Below, one piece after another: positions 1 through 7,287 of a stretch of 8,090 nucleotides of DNA. This DNA is from Actinomycetales bacterium (GTDB lineage Bacteria > Actinomycetota > Actinomycetes > Actinomycetales > Dermabacteraceae). The stretch is taken from assembly GCA_012799425.1 (NCBI GenBank), contig JAAZLF010000397.1, positions 1 through 8,090 on the forward strand, given 5' to 3'. How positions within the stretch are numbered: position 1 is the first letter of the stretch; every line of letters starts with the position of its first letter. The position numbers and the translations under genes are program-made. The notes beneath the pieces were generated by a model. It searched no databases. It was not told the DNA's origin and saw nothing but the letters and a program-made list of their open reading frames with translations.

Positions 1-212
1 AGCTTGTGACCGACCATCGACTCGGTGACGAACACCGAGACGTGCTTGCGGCCGTCGTGCACTGCGAAGGTGTGGCCGAGGAAGTCCGGTGTGATGACCG
101 AACGGCGCGACCAGGTCTTGATGACGTTCTTGGTGCCCTTGTCGTTCTGGACGTCCACCTTCTTCTGAAGGTGGTCGTCCACGAAGGGACCCTTGGCGAT
201 ACTGCGAGGCAT
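1..212 (-). CDS. rpsS: 30S ribosomal protein S19, partial (C-terminus beyond left edge)
   Basis: This is the N-terminal 70 codons of S19, a small-subunit head protein that contacts 16S rRNA together with S13 and lies near the A-site tRNA. The visible protein begins [15 protein letters not shown] and continues through the conserved region with [21 protein letters not shown] (about residues 39-59) and ending in [10 protein letters not shown], as S19 does. The family is usually about 92 residues, so roughly 22 residues lie outside the window. The ATG at 212 is chosen because it gives the standard S19 N-terminus and has a GGGAGAA ribosome binding sequence shortly upstream. It lies 18 bp after rplB, in the usual S10-operon position. 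The truncation is only the window edge. Confidence 0.97.
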   Translation of the reverse strand, partial: MPRSIAKGPFVDDHLQKKVDVQNDKGTKNVIKTWSRRSVITPDFLGHTFAVHDGRKHVSVFVTESMVGHK

Positions 213-230
213 AGTTCCTGGTTCTCCCTA

Positions 231-1067
<837 letters not shown>

Positions 1068-1113
1068 GTGGGTTTCCCTCAGACTCTCTTCGGCTCCTCG
1101 GATATCGGCCGCC

Positions 1114-1416
1114 TCAGGCGACCGACCCTCCGAAGATGTCGATGGCTCCGTCAGTCAGGGTGATCACGGCGCGCTTGGTGTCCTTGCGCTTGCCGGTCCC
1201 GAAGCGCGTGCGGCGCGACTTGCCCTGACGGTTGATCGTGTTCACCGAGGAGACCTTGACGTCGAAGACCTTCTCGACGGCGATCTTGATCTCGGTCTTG
1301 TTGGCGTCGGCAGCCACCAGGAAGGTGTACTTGCCCTCGTCCATCAGCCCGTAGCTCTTCTCGGAGACCACCGGGGCCAGCAGGACGTCGCGCGGATCCT
1401 TGTTCAGCGAGGTCAC
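1114..1416 (-). CDS. rplW: 50S ribosomal protein L23
   Basis: L23 sits at the polypeptide exit of the tunnel and is the docking site for trigger factor and signal recognition particle in bacteria. The product is 100 residues, normal for the family, with the conserved block APVVSEKSY (14-22), the [18 protein letters not shown] strand-helix region (38-55) and a very basic loop (about 62-82, [20 protein letters not shown]) that contacts 23S rRNA. The start codon is GTG and overlaps the rplD stop in the sequence GTGA (1413-1416). A strong AGGAGG site at 1424-1429, 7 nt upstream and inside the end of rplD, supports this start and suggests translational coupling of L23 to L4. The N-terminus [17 protein letters not shown] matches actinobacterial L23 proteins. 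Confidence 0.97.
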   Translation of the reverse strand: MTSLNKDPRDVLLAPVVSEKSYGLMDEGKYTFLVAADANKTEIKIAVEKVFDVKVSSVNTINRQGKSRRTRFGTGKRKDTKRAVITLTDGAIDIFGGSVA

Positions 1417-2345
1417 TTGGACTCCTCCTCAGCCTGGGTGGACTCCTTGACCGCGTTCACGAAGCCGGCGGCCTTGGCGGCCTCCTCGCTCGCGAACCAG
1501 ACCTCGGCCTTGGTACGGCCGTACCACGGGGAGTCCGGGGTGTGGAACTTCATCGAGCCCTGGTTGCCCTTGATGGTGAAGCCCTCGGGAGCGGAGCCGT
1601 CAGCCGCGGGAGCCGCCGAGCCCTCGCCGAAGGGCGCCTCCGCAGCGGCCGGGGCGGCGGCCGAAGCCGGCGCAGCCTTCGCGGCAGCGAAGTTCGAGGT
1701 GGGCAGGGACAGGGTCGCCTGGGCCACGAAGTCCTCGAGCGCAGCAGCGGTGAAGACCACGTCGTCGGCGAGCATGACGTCGTAGGTGTTCACCTGGTCC
1801 GCGTACAGGACATGGGCGGTCGGCAGGTTGCGCGAGCTCAGCGCGCCCAGGTCGTCGTCCCGACGCACGACCACCAGCAGGTGGCGACGCTCGGAGACGT
1901 TCGCCAGGGTCTGGCGGACGGCCTTGGTGGACGCGACGTCGCCCTCGAGCAGCGAGGAGACGACGTGGACGCGGCCGTTGCGGGCCCGGTCCGAGAGGGC
2001 TCCGCGCAGAGCGGCGGCCTTCATCTTCTTCGGGGTGCGCTTGCTGTAGTCGCGCGGGACGGGGCCGTGGACGATGCCGCCGCCGGTGAACTGCGGGGCG
2101 CGCAGGGAGCCCTGGCGGGCACGACCGGTGCCCTTCTGCTTCCAGGGCTTCTTGCCGCCGCCGCGCACCTCGGCGCGCGTCTTGGCCTTGTGGGTGCCCT
2201 GGCGGCCTGCCGCCTGCTGGGCGACGACCACCTGGTGGATCAGGGGCACGTTGGTCTGCACGTCGAAGATCGACGCAGGCAGCTCGACGGAGCCGGACTT
2301 CTTACCGGCCGGATCGAGCACGTCGACAGTCAGGTTCGCTGCCAT
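1413..2345 (-). CDS. rplD: 50S ribosomal protein L4 with C-terminal extension
   Basis: L4 is an early-assembly protein whose long loop lines the narrow part of the peptide exit tunnel. Residues 1-207 are a full L4: N-terminal strand region, the basic extended loop (about 48-109, including [22 protein letters not shown] and [10 protein letters not shown]), and the globular C-terminal fold ending near [15 protein letters not shown] typical L4 stops about here, but this one runs to 310 residues. Residues 208-255 form an Ala/Pro/Gly-rich, probably flexible linker, and 256-299 a separate small domain (listed as its own feature). The frame is open throughout, and the tail ends in the AGGAGG used by rplW, so the extension is part of the gene and not a frameshift artefact. 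The ATG at 2345 follows rplC by 5 bp, with AAGGAGG at 2356-2362, 10 nt upstream. Confidence 0.97.
   Translation of the reverse strand: MAANLTVDVLDPAGKKSGSVELPASIFDVQTNVPLIHQVVVAQQAAGRQGTHKAKTRAEVRGGGKKPWKQKGTGRARQGSLRAPQFTGGGIVHGPVPRDYSKRTPKKMKAAALRGALSDRARNGRVHVVSSLLEGDVASTKAVRQTLANVSERRHLLVVVRRDDDLGALSSRNLPTAHVLYADQVNTYDVMLADDVVFTAAALEDFVAQATLSLPTSNFAAAKAAPASAAAPAAAEAPFGEGSAAPAADGSAPEGFTIKGNQGSMKFHTPDSPWYGRTKAEVWFASEEAAKAAGFVNAVKESTQAEEESK
1416..1724 (-). other. L4 extension: Ala-rich linker plus small 'sunset'-like domain
   Basis: This marks residues 208-310 of L4. The linker (208-255) is dominated by Ala, Pro, Ser, Gly and Glu. The domain (256-299; DNA 1449-1580) opens with [15 protein letters not shown] and continues with [20 protein letters not shown] and KAAGFVNA. 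The pattern 'IKGN...M.FH.P.SPWY..T.AEVWF.SEEAA.AAGF' resembles, from memory, a short module that NCBI annotation calls 'sunset' and that appears at the C-termini of unrelated actinobacterial proteins. It also resembles the IKGN...YH.PG..YY...ERWF.SEEEA.AAGW tail of some secreted nucleases. The last residues (STQAEEESK) are acidic. The presence of the extension is certain. The family match is from memory, and its function is unknown to me. Confidence 0.75.
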
Positions 2346-2350
2346 CGGGC

Positions 2351-3031
2351 TCAGGCCTCCTTCGCGGGGCTCTTGACAGCCGAGCGGACGAGCACGAGGC
2401 CGCCCTTGGGGCCGGGGACGGCACCCTTGACGAGCACAAGGCCCTTCTCGACGTCGACCGCGTGAACGGTCAGGTTCTGGACACTGGTGCGGTCGCCGCC
2501 CATACGGCCAGCCATGCGCTGACCCTTGAACACGCGACCGGGGGTGGCGGCGCCGCCGATGGAGCCGGGCTTGCGGTGGTTGCGGTGCTGGCCGTGGGAC
2601 GCGCCTGCGCCGCCGAAGCCGTGGCGCTTCATGACGCCCGCGGTGCCCTTGCCCTTGGAGGTGCCGACGACGTCGACCTTCTGGCCGGACTCGAACACCG
2701 AGGCGTCGAGCTCCTGGCCGAGGCTGTAGTCAGCGGCGTCGACGGTGCGCAGCTCGACGAGGTGACGGCGCGGGGTCACGCCGGCCTTCTCGAAGTGGCC
2801 CTTGAGCGGAGCCGACACCTTGCGGGGGTCGATCTGCCCGTAGGCGATCTGCACGGCGTCGTAGCCGTCGGTCTCGATGGACCGGATCTGGGTGACGACG
2901 TTCGCACCGGTCTGCACGACGGTCACGGGGACGAGCTTGCCGCTGTCATCCCAGACCTGGGTCATGCCGAGCTTGGTGCCGAGCACGCCGGACACCGGAC
3001 GGGCCTTCTGGCCGGTCAGTTCGTTGCTCAT
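2351..3031 (-). CDS. rplC: 50S ribosomal protein L3
   Basis: L3 is one of the first proteins to assemble on 23S rRNA, and its long loop reaches towards the peptidyl transferase centre. With the start chosen here the product is 226 residues, near the family norm. It shows the N-terminal [19 protein letters not shown] segment (13-31), the glycine-rich basic loop with [19 protein letters not shown] (about 123-141) and the signature [20 protein letters not shown] (156-175). The same frame opens at a GTG at 3040. I prefer the ATG at 3031 because GAGGG (3040-3044) lies exactly 8 nt upstream of it, while no binding site precedes the GTG. That GAGGG overlaps the rpsJ stop codon, so the two genes, 11 bp apart, are probably translationally linked. 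Confidence 0.96.
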   Translation of the reverse strand: MSNELTGQKARPVSGVLGTKLGMTQVWDDSGKLVPVTVVQTGANVVTQIRSIETDGYDAVQIAYGQIDPRKVSAPLKGHFEKAGVTPRRHLVELRTVDAADYSLGQELDASVFESGQKVDVVGTSKGKGTAGVMKRHGFGGAGASHGQHRNHRKPGSIGGAATPGRVFKGQRMAGRMGGDRTSVQNLTVHAVDVEKGLVLVKGAVPGPKGGLVLVRSAVKSPAKEA

Positions 3032-3039
3032 CTCCACCA

Positions 3040-3044
3040 CCCTC
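3040..3044 (-). promoter_or_regulatory. Ribosome binding site deciding the rplC start
   Basis: GAGGG on the minus strand, 8 nt before the ATG at 3031 and sharing bases with the rpsJ TGA (3043-3045). The spacing fits the ATG and rules out the upstream in-frame GTG at 3040, which would sit on the site itself. Confidence 0.7.
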
Positions 3045-3351
3045 AGAGCTTGATCTCGATGTTGACGTCCGCGGGCAGGTCGAGGCGCATGAGCGAGTCC
3101 ACAGCCTTGGGCGTGGGATCGACGATGTCGATCAGTCGCTTGTGCGTGCGCATCTCGAAATGCTCACGGGAGTCCTTGTACTTGTGGGGAGAACGGATCA
3201 CGCAGAACACGTTCTTCTCCGTCGGCAGCGGCACCGGGCCCACGACCGTCGCGCCAGCGCTGGTGACCGTGTCCACGATCTTGCGCGCGGAGGTGTCGAT
3301 CACCTCGTGGTCGTACGACTTGAGCCGGATGCGGATCTTCTGTCCCGCCAT
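3043..3351 (-). CDS. rpsJ: 30S ribosomal protein S10 (NusE)
   Basis: S10 is part of the small-subunit head and, as NusE, also joins NusB and NusG in transcription antitermination and transcription-translation coupling. The 102-residue product is the standard size and almost entirely conserved: [15 protein letters not shown] at the start, then [47 protein letters not shown] (38-76, including the ribosome-inserted loop) and [12 protein letters not shown] at the end. It is the first gene of the ribosomal operon here. The ATG at 3351 gives the conserved N-terminus, with a modest AGGA 4 nt upstream. An in-frame ATG at 3381 would add ten mostly polar residues and is discussed as a finding. The tuf gene, often found upstream of rpsJ, is not there; a sugar transporter is. 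Confidence 0.97.
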   Translation of the reverse strand: MAGQKIRIRLKSYDHEVIDTSARKIVDTVTSAGATVVGPVPLPTEKNVFCVIRSPHKYKDSREHFEMRTHKRLIDIVDPTPKAVDSLMRLDLPADVNIEIKL

Positions 3352-3785
3352 GGCGTCCTGTCTCTCTTCTTCGTCTGGCATGGATGCAGCCGCCTCCCGG
3401 TACCCGAGGACGGGCGTGTCGGCCTGTGCAGGACATATGAGCCCAGCATGAACCGCCGTGAGCCGGCTGCTTCTGCGTCGGATCCCTGCTTTCGATGCGC
3501 GATCGATGCCTAGGGGCAAGGTTCGCATCCTCGGGACGGGCCTCATCCGGTGATCATTCGCCGAGGTTCACCCTCGGAGAACGGAACCGGGCATGTCGGC
3601 CCGCGCAGACAACTTGAACAGTCTGCCAGACGGCAGAGCTCTCCCACAAGGTCGCACCAGGTGCACCGGGTCACAGATCACGTCTCCGCCGGGCGCCGGC
3701 CCTCCCTCCACGGTGAGGCAGGGCACCGTCCGTGCCCGGAGGCGCGGTGCGATGCCCTGCCATTGTCGCAGAGGACTCGGTGGAC
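3352..3785. other. 434-bp intergenic region upstream of rpsJ
   Basis: The region lies between the last transporter gene and rpsJ, both read leftwards. Its right part holds a large inverted repeat (listed separately) suited to ending the transporter transcript. Its left and middle parts must hold the rpsJ promoter unless the ribosomal operon depends on read-through. I see several short dyads (3561-3577, 3606-3636, 3654-3667, 3688-3700) but no convincing -35/-10 pair. The least bad -10-like sequences on the minus strand are near 3434-3440 (CATATG context) and 3553-3558 (AATGAT), both without a good -35. No small gene with a recognisable product is visible; the open frame continuing S10 upstream to 3546 lacks conservation features and looks like a high-GC chance frame. 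Confidence 0.6.
3717..3761 (-). terminator. Inverted repeat after the sugar transporter operon, possible terminator
   Basis: A perfect 9-bp inverted repeat (plus-strand GGCAGGGCA at 3717-3725 and TGCCCTGCC at 3753-3761) with a 27-nt loop begins 24 bp after the ngcG stop codon. An alternative inner pairing, GCACCG (3723-3728) with CGGTGC (3745-3750), partly competes with it. There is no U-run after the stem in the leftward direction, so it is not a classical intrinsic terminator. It could be a non-canonical actinobacterial terminator or a 3'-end protecting stem-loop. The position is what a transcript end would need. Confidence 0.4.
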
Positions 3786-4721
3786 TCACTTGTCCGTGCT
3801 GGGCCCCACCCCGCCCTGCAGCTGGCGCTGGAAGATGACATACACGATCAGCACCGGGATCACGGTGATCACCACCGAGGCGAACATCCCGCCCCAGTCG
3901 ACCTTGTAGCCCTGCTGGGCCTGCAGGTTGACCAGGCCCTGGGCGAGCACGTAGTTGCTCCGTTCGGTGTTCAGCACCAGCGGGAGCAGGTACTGGTTCC
4001 ACATCCCCAGGAAGTTGAAGATCGCCACCGACACCAGGCCGGGCTTCGCCATCGGCAGCATCACCTGGAAGAAGGTGCGGAAGTCTCCGGCCCCGTCGAT
4101 GGCCGCGGCCTCGCTGATCTCGTCGGGCAGCCCTGCGAAGAACGAGTGCAGGAAGAACACCGTGAAGGGCAGCGCGAAGGCGACGTACGACAGGATCACG
4201 CCGACCAAGCCCATGCGGCCGTCCAGCAGGCCCATGTTCTTCAGCACGAAGAACAGCGGCACCACCGCGAGGAAGATCGGGAATGTCAGTCCCGCGACCA
4301 TGCCGTAGTAGATGGCCCGGTTGCCGGGGAACGGGAAGCGGGCGAGCACGTAGGCGCACATCGCGCCCAGCAGCATCACCACGACCAGCCCGGCGCCGAC
4401 CACGATCAGGGTGTTGAGGAAGTACTCCCCGATCTTCGCCTCCTGCCATGCCCGGGAGTAGTTCTCCCACTGCATGTGCTCGGGGAGTCCGAACGGATCG
4501 GTGAGGATCTCCCGGGAGGTCTTGAACGAGGTGTAGACGGTCCACAGCAGCGGCAGGATGACCAGCAGCGCCCAGAGGGTCAGCACGACATGGTGGAGGG
4601 CGGTGAACCCGGCTCCGTCGCTGCCCCGGTCACGCCTGCCCGCGCCCGGCGGGCGCCCTCGTCCCCCTGCCTGCCGGGCAGCGGGGCGGGCGCTGTCGTG
4701 CAGTGTGCTCGCGGCGCTCAT
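3786..4721 (-). CDS. ngcG: Carbohydrate ABC transporter permease, MalG/NgcG type
   Basis: This is the second membrane subunit of an ABC sugar importer, forming the channel with the neighbouring permease. The 311-residue protein has an Arg/Gly/Pro-rich cytoplasmic N-terminus of about 40 residues, then about six membrane segments (roughly 42-64, 102-124, 139-160, 170-192, 229-250 and 280-297). The ATPase-docking EAA loop reads EISEAAAIDGAGDFRTFFQVMLP (201-223), with the expected EAA and Gly positions, placing it in the binding-protein-dependent permease family. The start overlaps the ngcF stop as ATGA (4718-4721), and AAGGAG (4727-4732) lies 5 nt upstream, supporting both the start and coupling. 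The C-terminus (QLQGGVGPSTDK) lacks the QGLTAGAVKG ending common in MalG-like proteins. The ngcG name rests on its place beside an NgcE-like binder. Confidence 0.9.
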   Translation of the reverse strand: MSAASTLHDSARPAARQAGGRGRPPGAGRRDRGSDGAGFTALHHVVLTLWALLVILPLLWTVYTSFKTSREILTDPFGLPEHMQWENYSRAWQEAKIGEYFLNTLIVVGAGLVVVMLLGAMCAYVLARFPFPGNRAIYYGMVAGLTFPIFLAVVPLFFVLKNMGLLDGRMGLVGVILSYVAFALPFTVFFLHSFFAGLPDEISEAAAIDGAGDFRTFFQVMLPMAKPGLVSVAIFNFLGMWNQYLLPLVLNTERSNYVLAQGLVNLQAQQGYKVDWGGMFASVVITVIPVLIVYVIFQRQLQGGVGPSTDK

Positions 4722-5749
4722 CGCTTCTCCTTCTTGCTGCGGCCCAGGCCGATGACGATGACGGCGACGAGCATCGTCACCAGGGCCATGATCACGCCCA
4801 TCGCGCTCGCCTCACCGAAGCGGCCGTCACGGAAGGCGGTCTGGTAGAGGTGGAGCGAGACCACTTTGGTGCTGTTGTCGGTCCCGCCGTTGGGCGTCAT
4901 CACCGAGACGAAGGTGAAGGCGTCCAGGGCGAAGATGCCCATGTACACCAGGGCGGTCGAGATGTTGTCCCGCACCATCGGCGCGACGATCTGCACCGAG
5001 GTGCGCAGGCGTCCGGAACCGTCGATGCGCGCGGCCTCGAGCACCTCCTGCGGGATCGACTTGATGCCGGCGACGAAGAGGACCATGTAGAAGCCCACGA
5101 AGGTCCAGATGATCGCGAAGCCCACCGCGGCCAGCGCGAAGCGCTGGTCGCCGAGCCATGCGGTCCCCACATCGCGCATCGGCTCTGCGCCGACGATCCC
5201 GAGCACCGCGTTGAGCGGCTTCAGCAGCAGGTTCAGGAACCCGTTGAGAAGGCCGCCGCCGGGGTGGTAGATGAAGTTGAACAGGATGCCGGTGATGACC
5301 GCCGGGATCGCGTAGGGGAAGAAGCTCACGACCCGGTAGAAGCCGGCCCCCCGCACTCCCCGCACCCCGCCGTGTGTGCTGCCGCCGATCGTGACCATCA
5401 CCGCGAGGGCGAAGGCGAGCACGATCGTGATCGTGGGCAGCGCGACCAGCAGAGCGAGGTTGTTGCGCAGGGACTTCCAGAAGACGGGATCGTCGAAGAT
5501 CCGCTGGTAGTTGGCCAGACCGATGAAGTCCATCGACGGGCTCAGGCCGCTCCAGTTGGTCAGCGAGTAGTAGAAGGACTGTGCGAACGGGGAGACGACG
5601 AACATCAGGTACACCGCGAGCGGGATCCCCAGGAAGATGAGGAAGAACAGCATCCGCTGCGGGCTGGGCAGGCGCCGGCGACGACGCGCGACCGCATGGG
5701 TCGGCGCCGCCGCCTCACGCTGTCCGACGTCGACGCCGGAAGCGGTCAT
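4718..5749 (-). CDS. ngcF: Carbohydrate ABC transporter permease, MalF/NgcF type
   Basis: This is the first membrane subunit of the same importer. The 343-residue protein has a cytoplasmic N-terminus with an ARRRRRLPSP basic stretch (21-30) and about six membrane segments (roughly 33-55, 98-120, 138-161, 196-219, 255-275 and 317-336). The loop between the first two carries the MalF-like LTNWSGLSPSMDFIGLANYQRIFDDPVFW pattern (63-91). The EAA loop reads EVLEAARIDGSGRLRTSVQIVAPM (225-248), with Ala-Pro where many relatives have Leu-Pro. The ATG overlaps the binder's stop codon as ATGA (5746-5749), with a GAGG site about 8 nt upstream inside the previous gene, so translation is probably coupled. 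The permease assignment is secure; the ngcF symbol and substrate are inferred from the adjacent binder. Confidence 0.91.
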   Translation of the reverse strand: MTASGVDVGQREAAAPTHAVARRRRRLPSPQRMLFFLIFLGIPLAVYLMFVVSPFAQSFYYSLTNWSGLSPSMDFIGLANYQRIFDDPVFWKSLRNNLALLVALPTITIVLAFALAVMVTIGGSTHGGVRGVRGAGFYRVVSFFPYAIPAVITGILFNFIYHPGGGLLNGFLNLLLKPLNAVLGIVGAEPMRDVGTAWLGDQRFALAAVGFAIIWTFVGFYMVLFVAGIKSIPQEVLEAARIDGSGRLRTSVQIVAPMVRDNISTALVYMGIFALDAFTFVSVMTPNGGTDNSTKVVSLHLYQTAFRDGRFGEASAMGVIMALVTMLVAVIVIGLGRSKKEKR

Positions 5750-7191
5750 GAACCAGCCTCGAACTTGGTGATCGAGTCGTCCTCCCGCACCCGGTCGATC
5801 ATGGCCTGCTCGGCCTCGCGCAGACCGGCGGCGTCGATGTCGCCCTTGAGGAAGCTGGTCCAGTTGGTGATGGAGTCTGCCCCCAGGCCGTACCAGTCCG
5901 AGAAGTTATAGGTGAAGGTGTTGTCTCCTGCGGCCTGGATCATCGAGTTCACCGAGGCCAGCGCCGTCGAGCCGAAGCCGTCCTCCGGCACGGTGTCCTT
6001 GATGACCGCAGGGGCCTTGGTCAGCTCCGCGAAGTTCTGCGCCTGCTCCTTGGAGAGCATGACGCGCAGCAGCTCCGCCCCACCGGTGGGGTTCTCTCCG
6101 CCGGAGGGCACGAAGTACTGCTCGGCGGCGGTGCCGTGGAAGGCTTCGTGCGGCATCGTGCTGTCGGGCAGCGACGGGACCGGTGCACCGGTCATGTCGT
6201 AGCCCTCGGGCGTGACGTCGGCCTGCTCGTTCTCGATCCAGGAGCCCGAGGGGTAGAACACGGAGGTGCCGGTGACCCAGTTTGTCTGGGCATCGGTGTG
6301 CTTGATGCCCTCGCCGCCGGGCTCGAAGTATCCGGCCTCGACAGCCTCGGCCATCGCGTCGTACGCCTGCACGATCGCGTCCTGCTCGAAGGCCCCCTCC
6401 TCGAGCGAGTCGATCTTCGTGAGCACCTCGGGGCCGCCGAGCTTCGCAGCCATCGACAGCGCCATCTCCTGGTAGTAGTTCGAGGCGTTCTGGCCGCCGT
6501 AGGAGAACAGGTAGCGCCCCTCGTCCTTGACCTCTTCGCCGAGCGCCATGAGATCCTCCCAGGTCTCCGGGACGCTCCAGCCCTTCTCCTCGAACTCCGA
6601 GGCGGAGTACCACAGTGCGAACACGGTGTAGACGTAGTTCATGCCGAGGAACGTGCCGTCGAACATCCCGGGCGAGGTCACGCCGGGCAGCAGGTTGTCC
6701 TCGACCGTGCCCTCGGCGTCCAGCATCGGAGCGGCCAGCAGATCGCCCAGATCCGCCAGCTGCGGCACGAGACCGTCGATCGCGAGCTTCTGGGCCCCGG
6801 AGTTGTCGAACAGATCGGGCGGGGTGCCGCCGGCGAACTGCGGTTGCAGGTCCTGCTGGATGTTCACCGTCCCGGAGACGTCGACCTCTGCCTCGGGATA
6901 GAGCTCGGTGTACTTCTCGCCCGCGTCCTCGGCGTACTGGGTGCCGTAGCCGCCGTCGAAGATGACTGCGGTCACCGGTGAGGCGCCGTCCACACCCAGC
7001 GGGTTCTCTTCGGTGACCTCGCCCTCACCGGTCACGGAGCCGCCGCCCTCCGTCTCCTCGCCACCGCCGCCACCGGCACAGGCGGCGAGCACGGACGCAC
7101 CCGCGCCGGCGCCGGCGAGGGCCAGGAAGCTGCGGCGCGAGGCTCCGAGACGCTCGAGCGGAGTCATGTCGTCAGAGGGGATGGTGCCCAT
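5746..7191 (-). CDS. ngcE: N-acetylglucosamine/diacetylchitobiose-type sugar-binding lipoprotein
   Basis: This is the extracellular solute binder of the importer. With the start at 7191 it has 481 residues. The twin-arginine signal ASRRSFLALAG (17-27) and lipobox LAAC (Cys38) predict Tat export and lipid anchoring, followed by a Gly/Glu/Thr-rich spacer to about residue 60. The mature part is a cluster-B type sugar binder with GGTPPDLFDNSGA (121-133), NYVYTVFALWYS (185-196), FYPSGSWIENE (312-322) and a VREDDSITKF ending. These match what I recall of Streptomyces NgcE, which takes up N-acetylglucosamine and N,N'-diacetylchitobiose from chitin. In-frame starts at 7230 (GTG) and 7206 (ATG) are less likely: AAAGAGG (7197-7203) is spaced 5 nt from 7191, while the ATG at 7206 has AAGG directly against it. 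It is first in a three-gene operon with no ATPase gene. Confidence 0.88.
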   Translation of the reverse strand: MGTIPSDDMTPLERLGASRRSFLALAGAGAGASVLAACAGGGGGEETEGGGSVTGEGEVTEENPLGVDGASPVTAVIFDGGYGTQYAEDAGEKYTELYPEAEVDVSGTVNIQQDLQPQFAGGTPPDLFDNSGAQKLAIDGLVPQLADLGDLLAAPMLDAEGTVEDNLLPGVTSPGMFDGTFLGMNYVYTVFALWYSASEFEEKGWSVPETWEDLMALGEEVKDEGRYLFSYGGQNASNYYQEMALSMAAKLGGPEVLTKIDSLEEGAFEQDAIVQAYDAMAEAVEAGYFEPGGEGIKHTDAQTNWVTGTSVFYPSGSWIENEQADVTPEGYDMTGAPVPSLPDSTMPHEAFHGTAAEQYFVPSGGENPTGGAELLRVMLSKEQAQNFAELTKAPAVIKDTVPEDGFGSTALASVNSMIQAAGDNTFTYNFSDWYGLGADSITNWTSFLKGDIDAAGLREAEQAMIDRVREDDSITKFEAGS

Positions 7192-7196
7192 GGGGA

Positions 7197-7203
7197 CCTC
7201 TTT
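7197..7203 (-). promoter_or_regulatory. Ribosome binding site deciding the ngcE start
   Basis: AAAGAGG on the minus strand, 5 nt before the ATG at 7191. This favours a 481-residue product over the longer versions starting at 7206 or 7230, which would also push the twin-arginine motif further from the N-terminus. Confidence 0.6.
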
Positions 7204-7263
7204 CATCCTTGAAAGGGTCGGGCCACGCACTGCAGCGTGCGCGCCCGACGAGTGGTAGACGAC

Positions 7264-7269
7264 ACACTA
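7264..7269 (-). promoter_or_regulatory. Possible -10 element of the ngcEFG promoter
   Basis: TAGTGT on the minus strand fits the TANNNT form of actinobacterial -10 elements and would give a leader of about 65 nt. No -35 hexamer is visible at the proper distance, so this is only a weak candidate. Confidence 0.22.
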
Positions 7270-7287
7270 CGACGTCTCCCCTCATTT

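Noticed and set aside
3352..3546. Extension of the S10 frame to a start at 3546 (167 residues)
   Set aside because: S10 is 102 residues and highly conserved at [10 protein letters not shown]; the upstream segment looks like translated non-coding DNA.
3688..3700. GCCGG-GCG-CCGGC hairpin as a second terminator
   Set aside because: It has only a 5-bp stem with a 3-nt loop and no U-run, and short GC palindromes of this kind are expected by chance here.
3732..4847. Long plus-strand open frame (371 codons) across the ngcG region
   Set aside because: It is antisense to a clear permease, its protein is a His/Asp/Glu/Arg-rich mixture without domain features, and high-GC DNA routinely opens such frames opposite real genes.
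4703..5911. Long plus-strand open frame (402 codons) opposite ngcF and the end of ngcE
   Set aside because: Same pattern of charged low-complexity antisense translation; the minus strand carries membrane segments and an EAA loop, which decides the coding strand.
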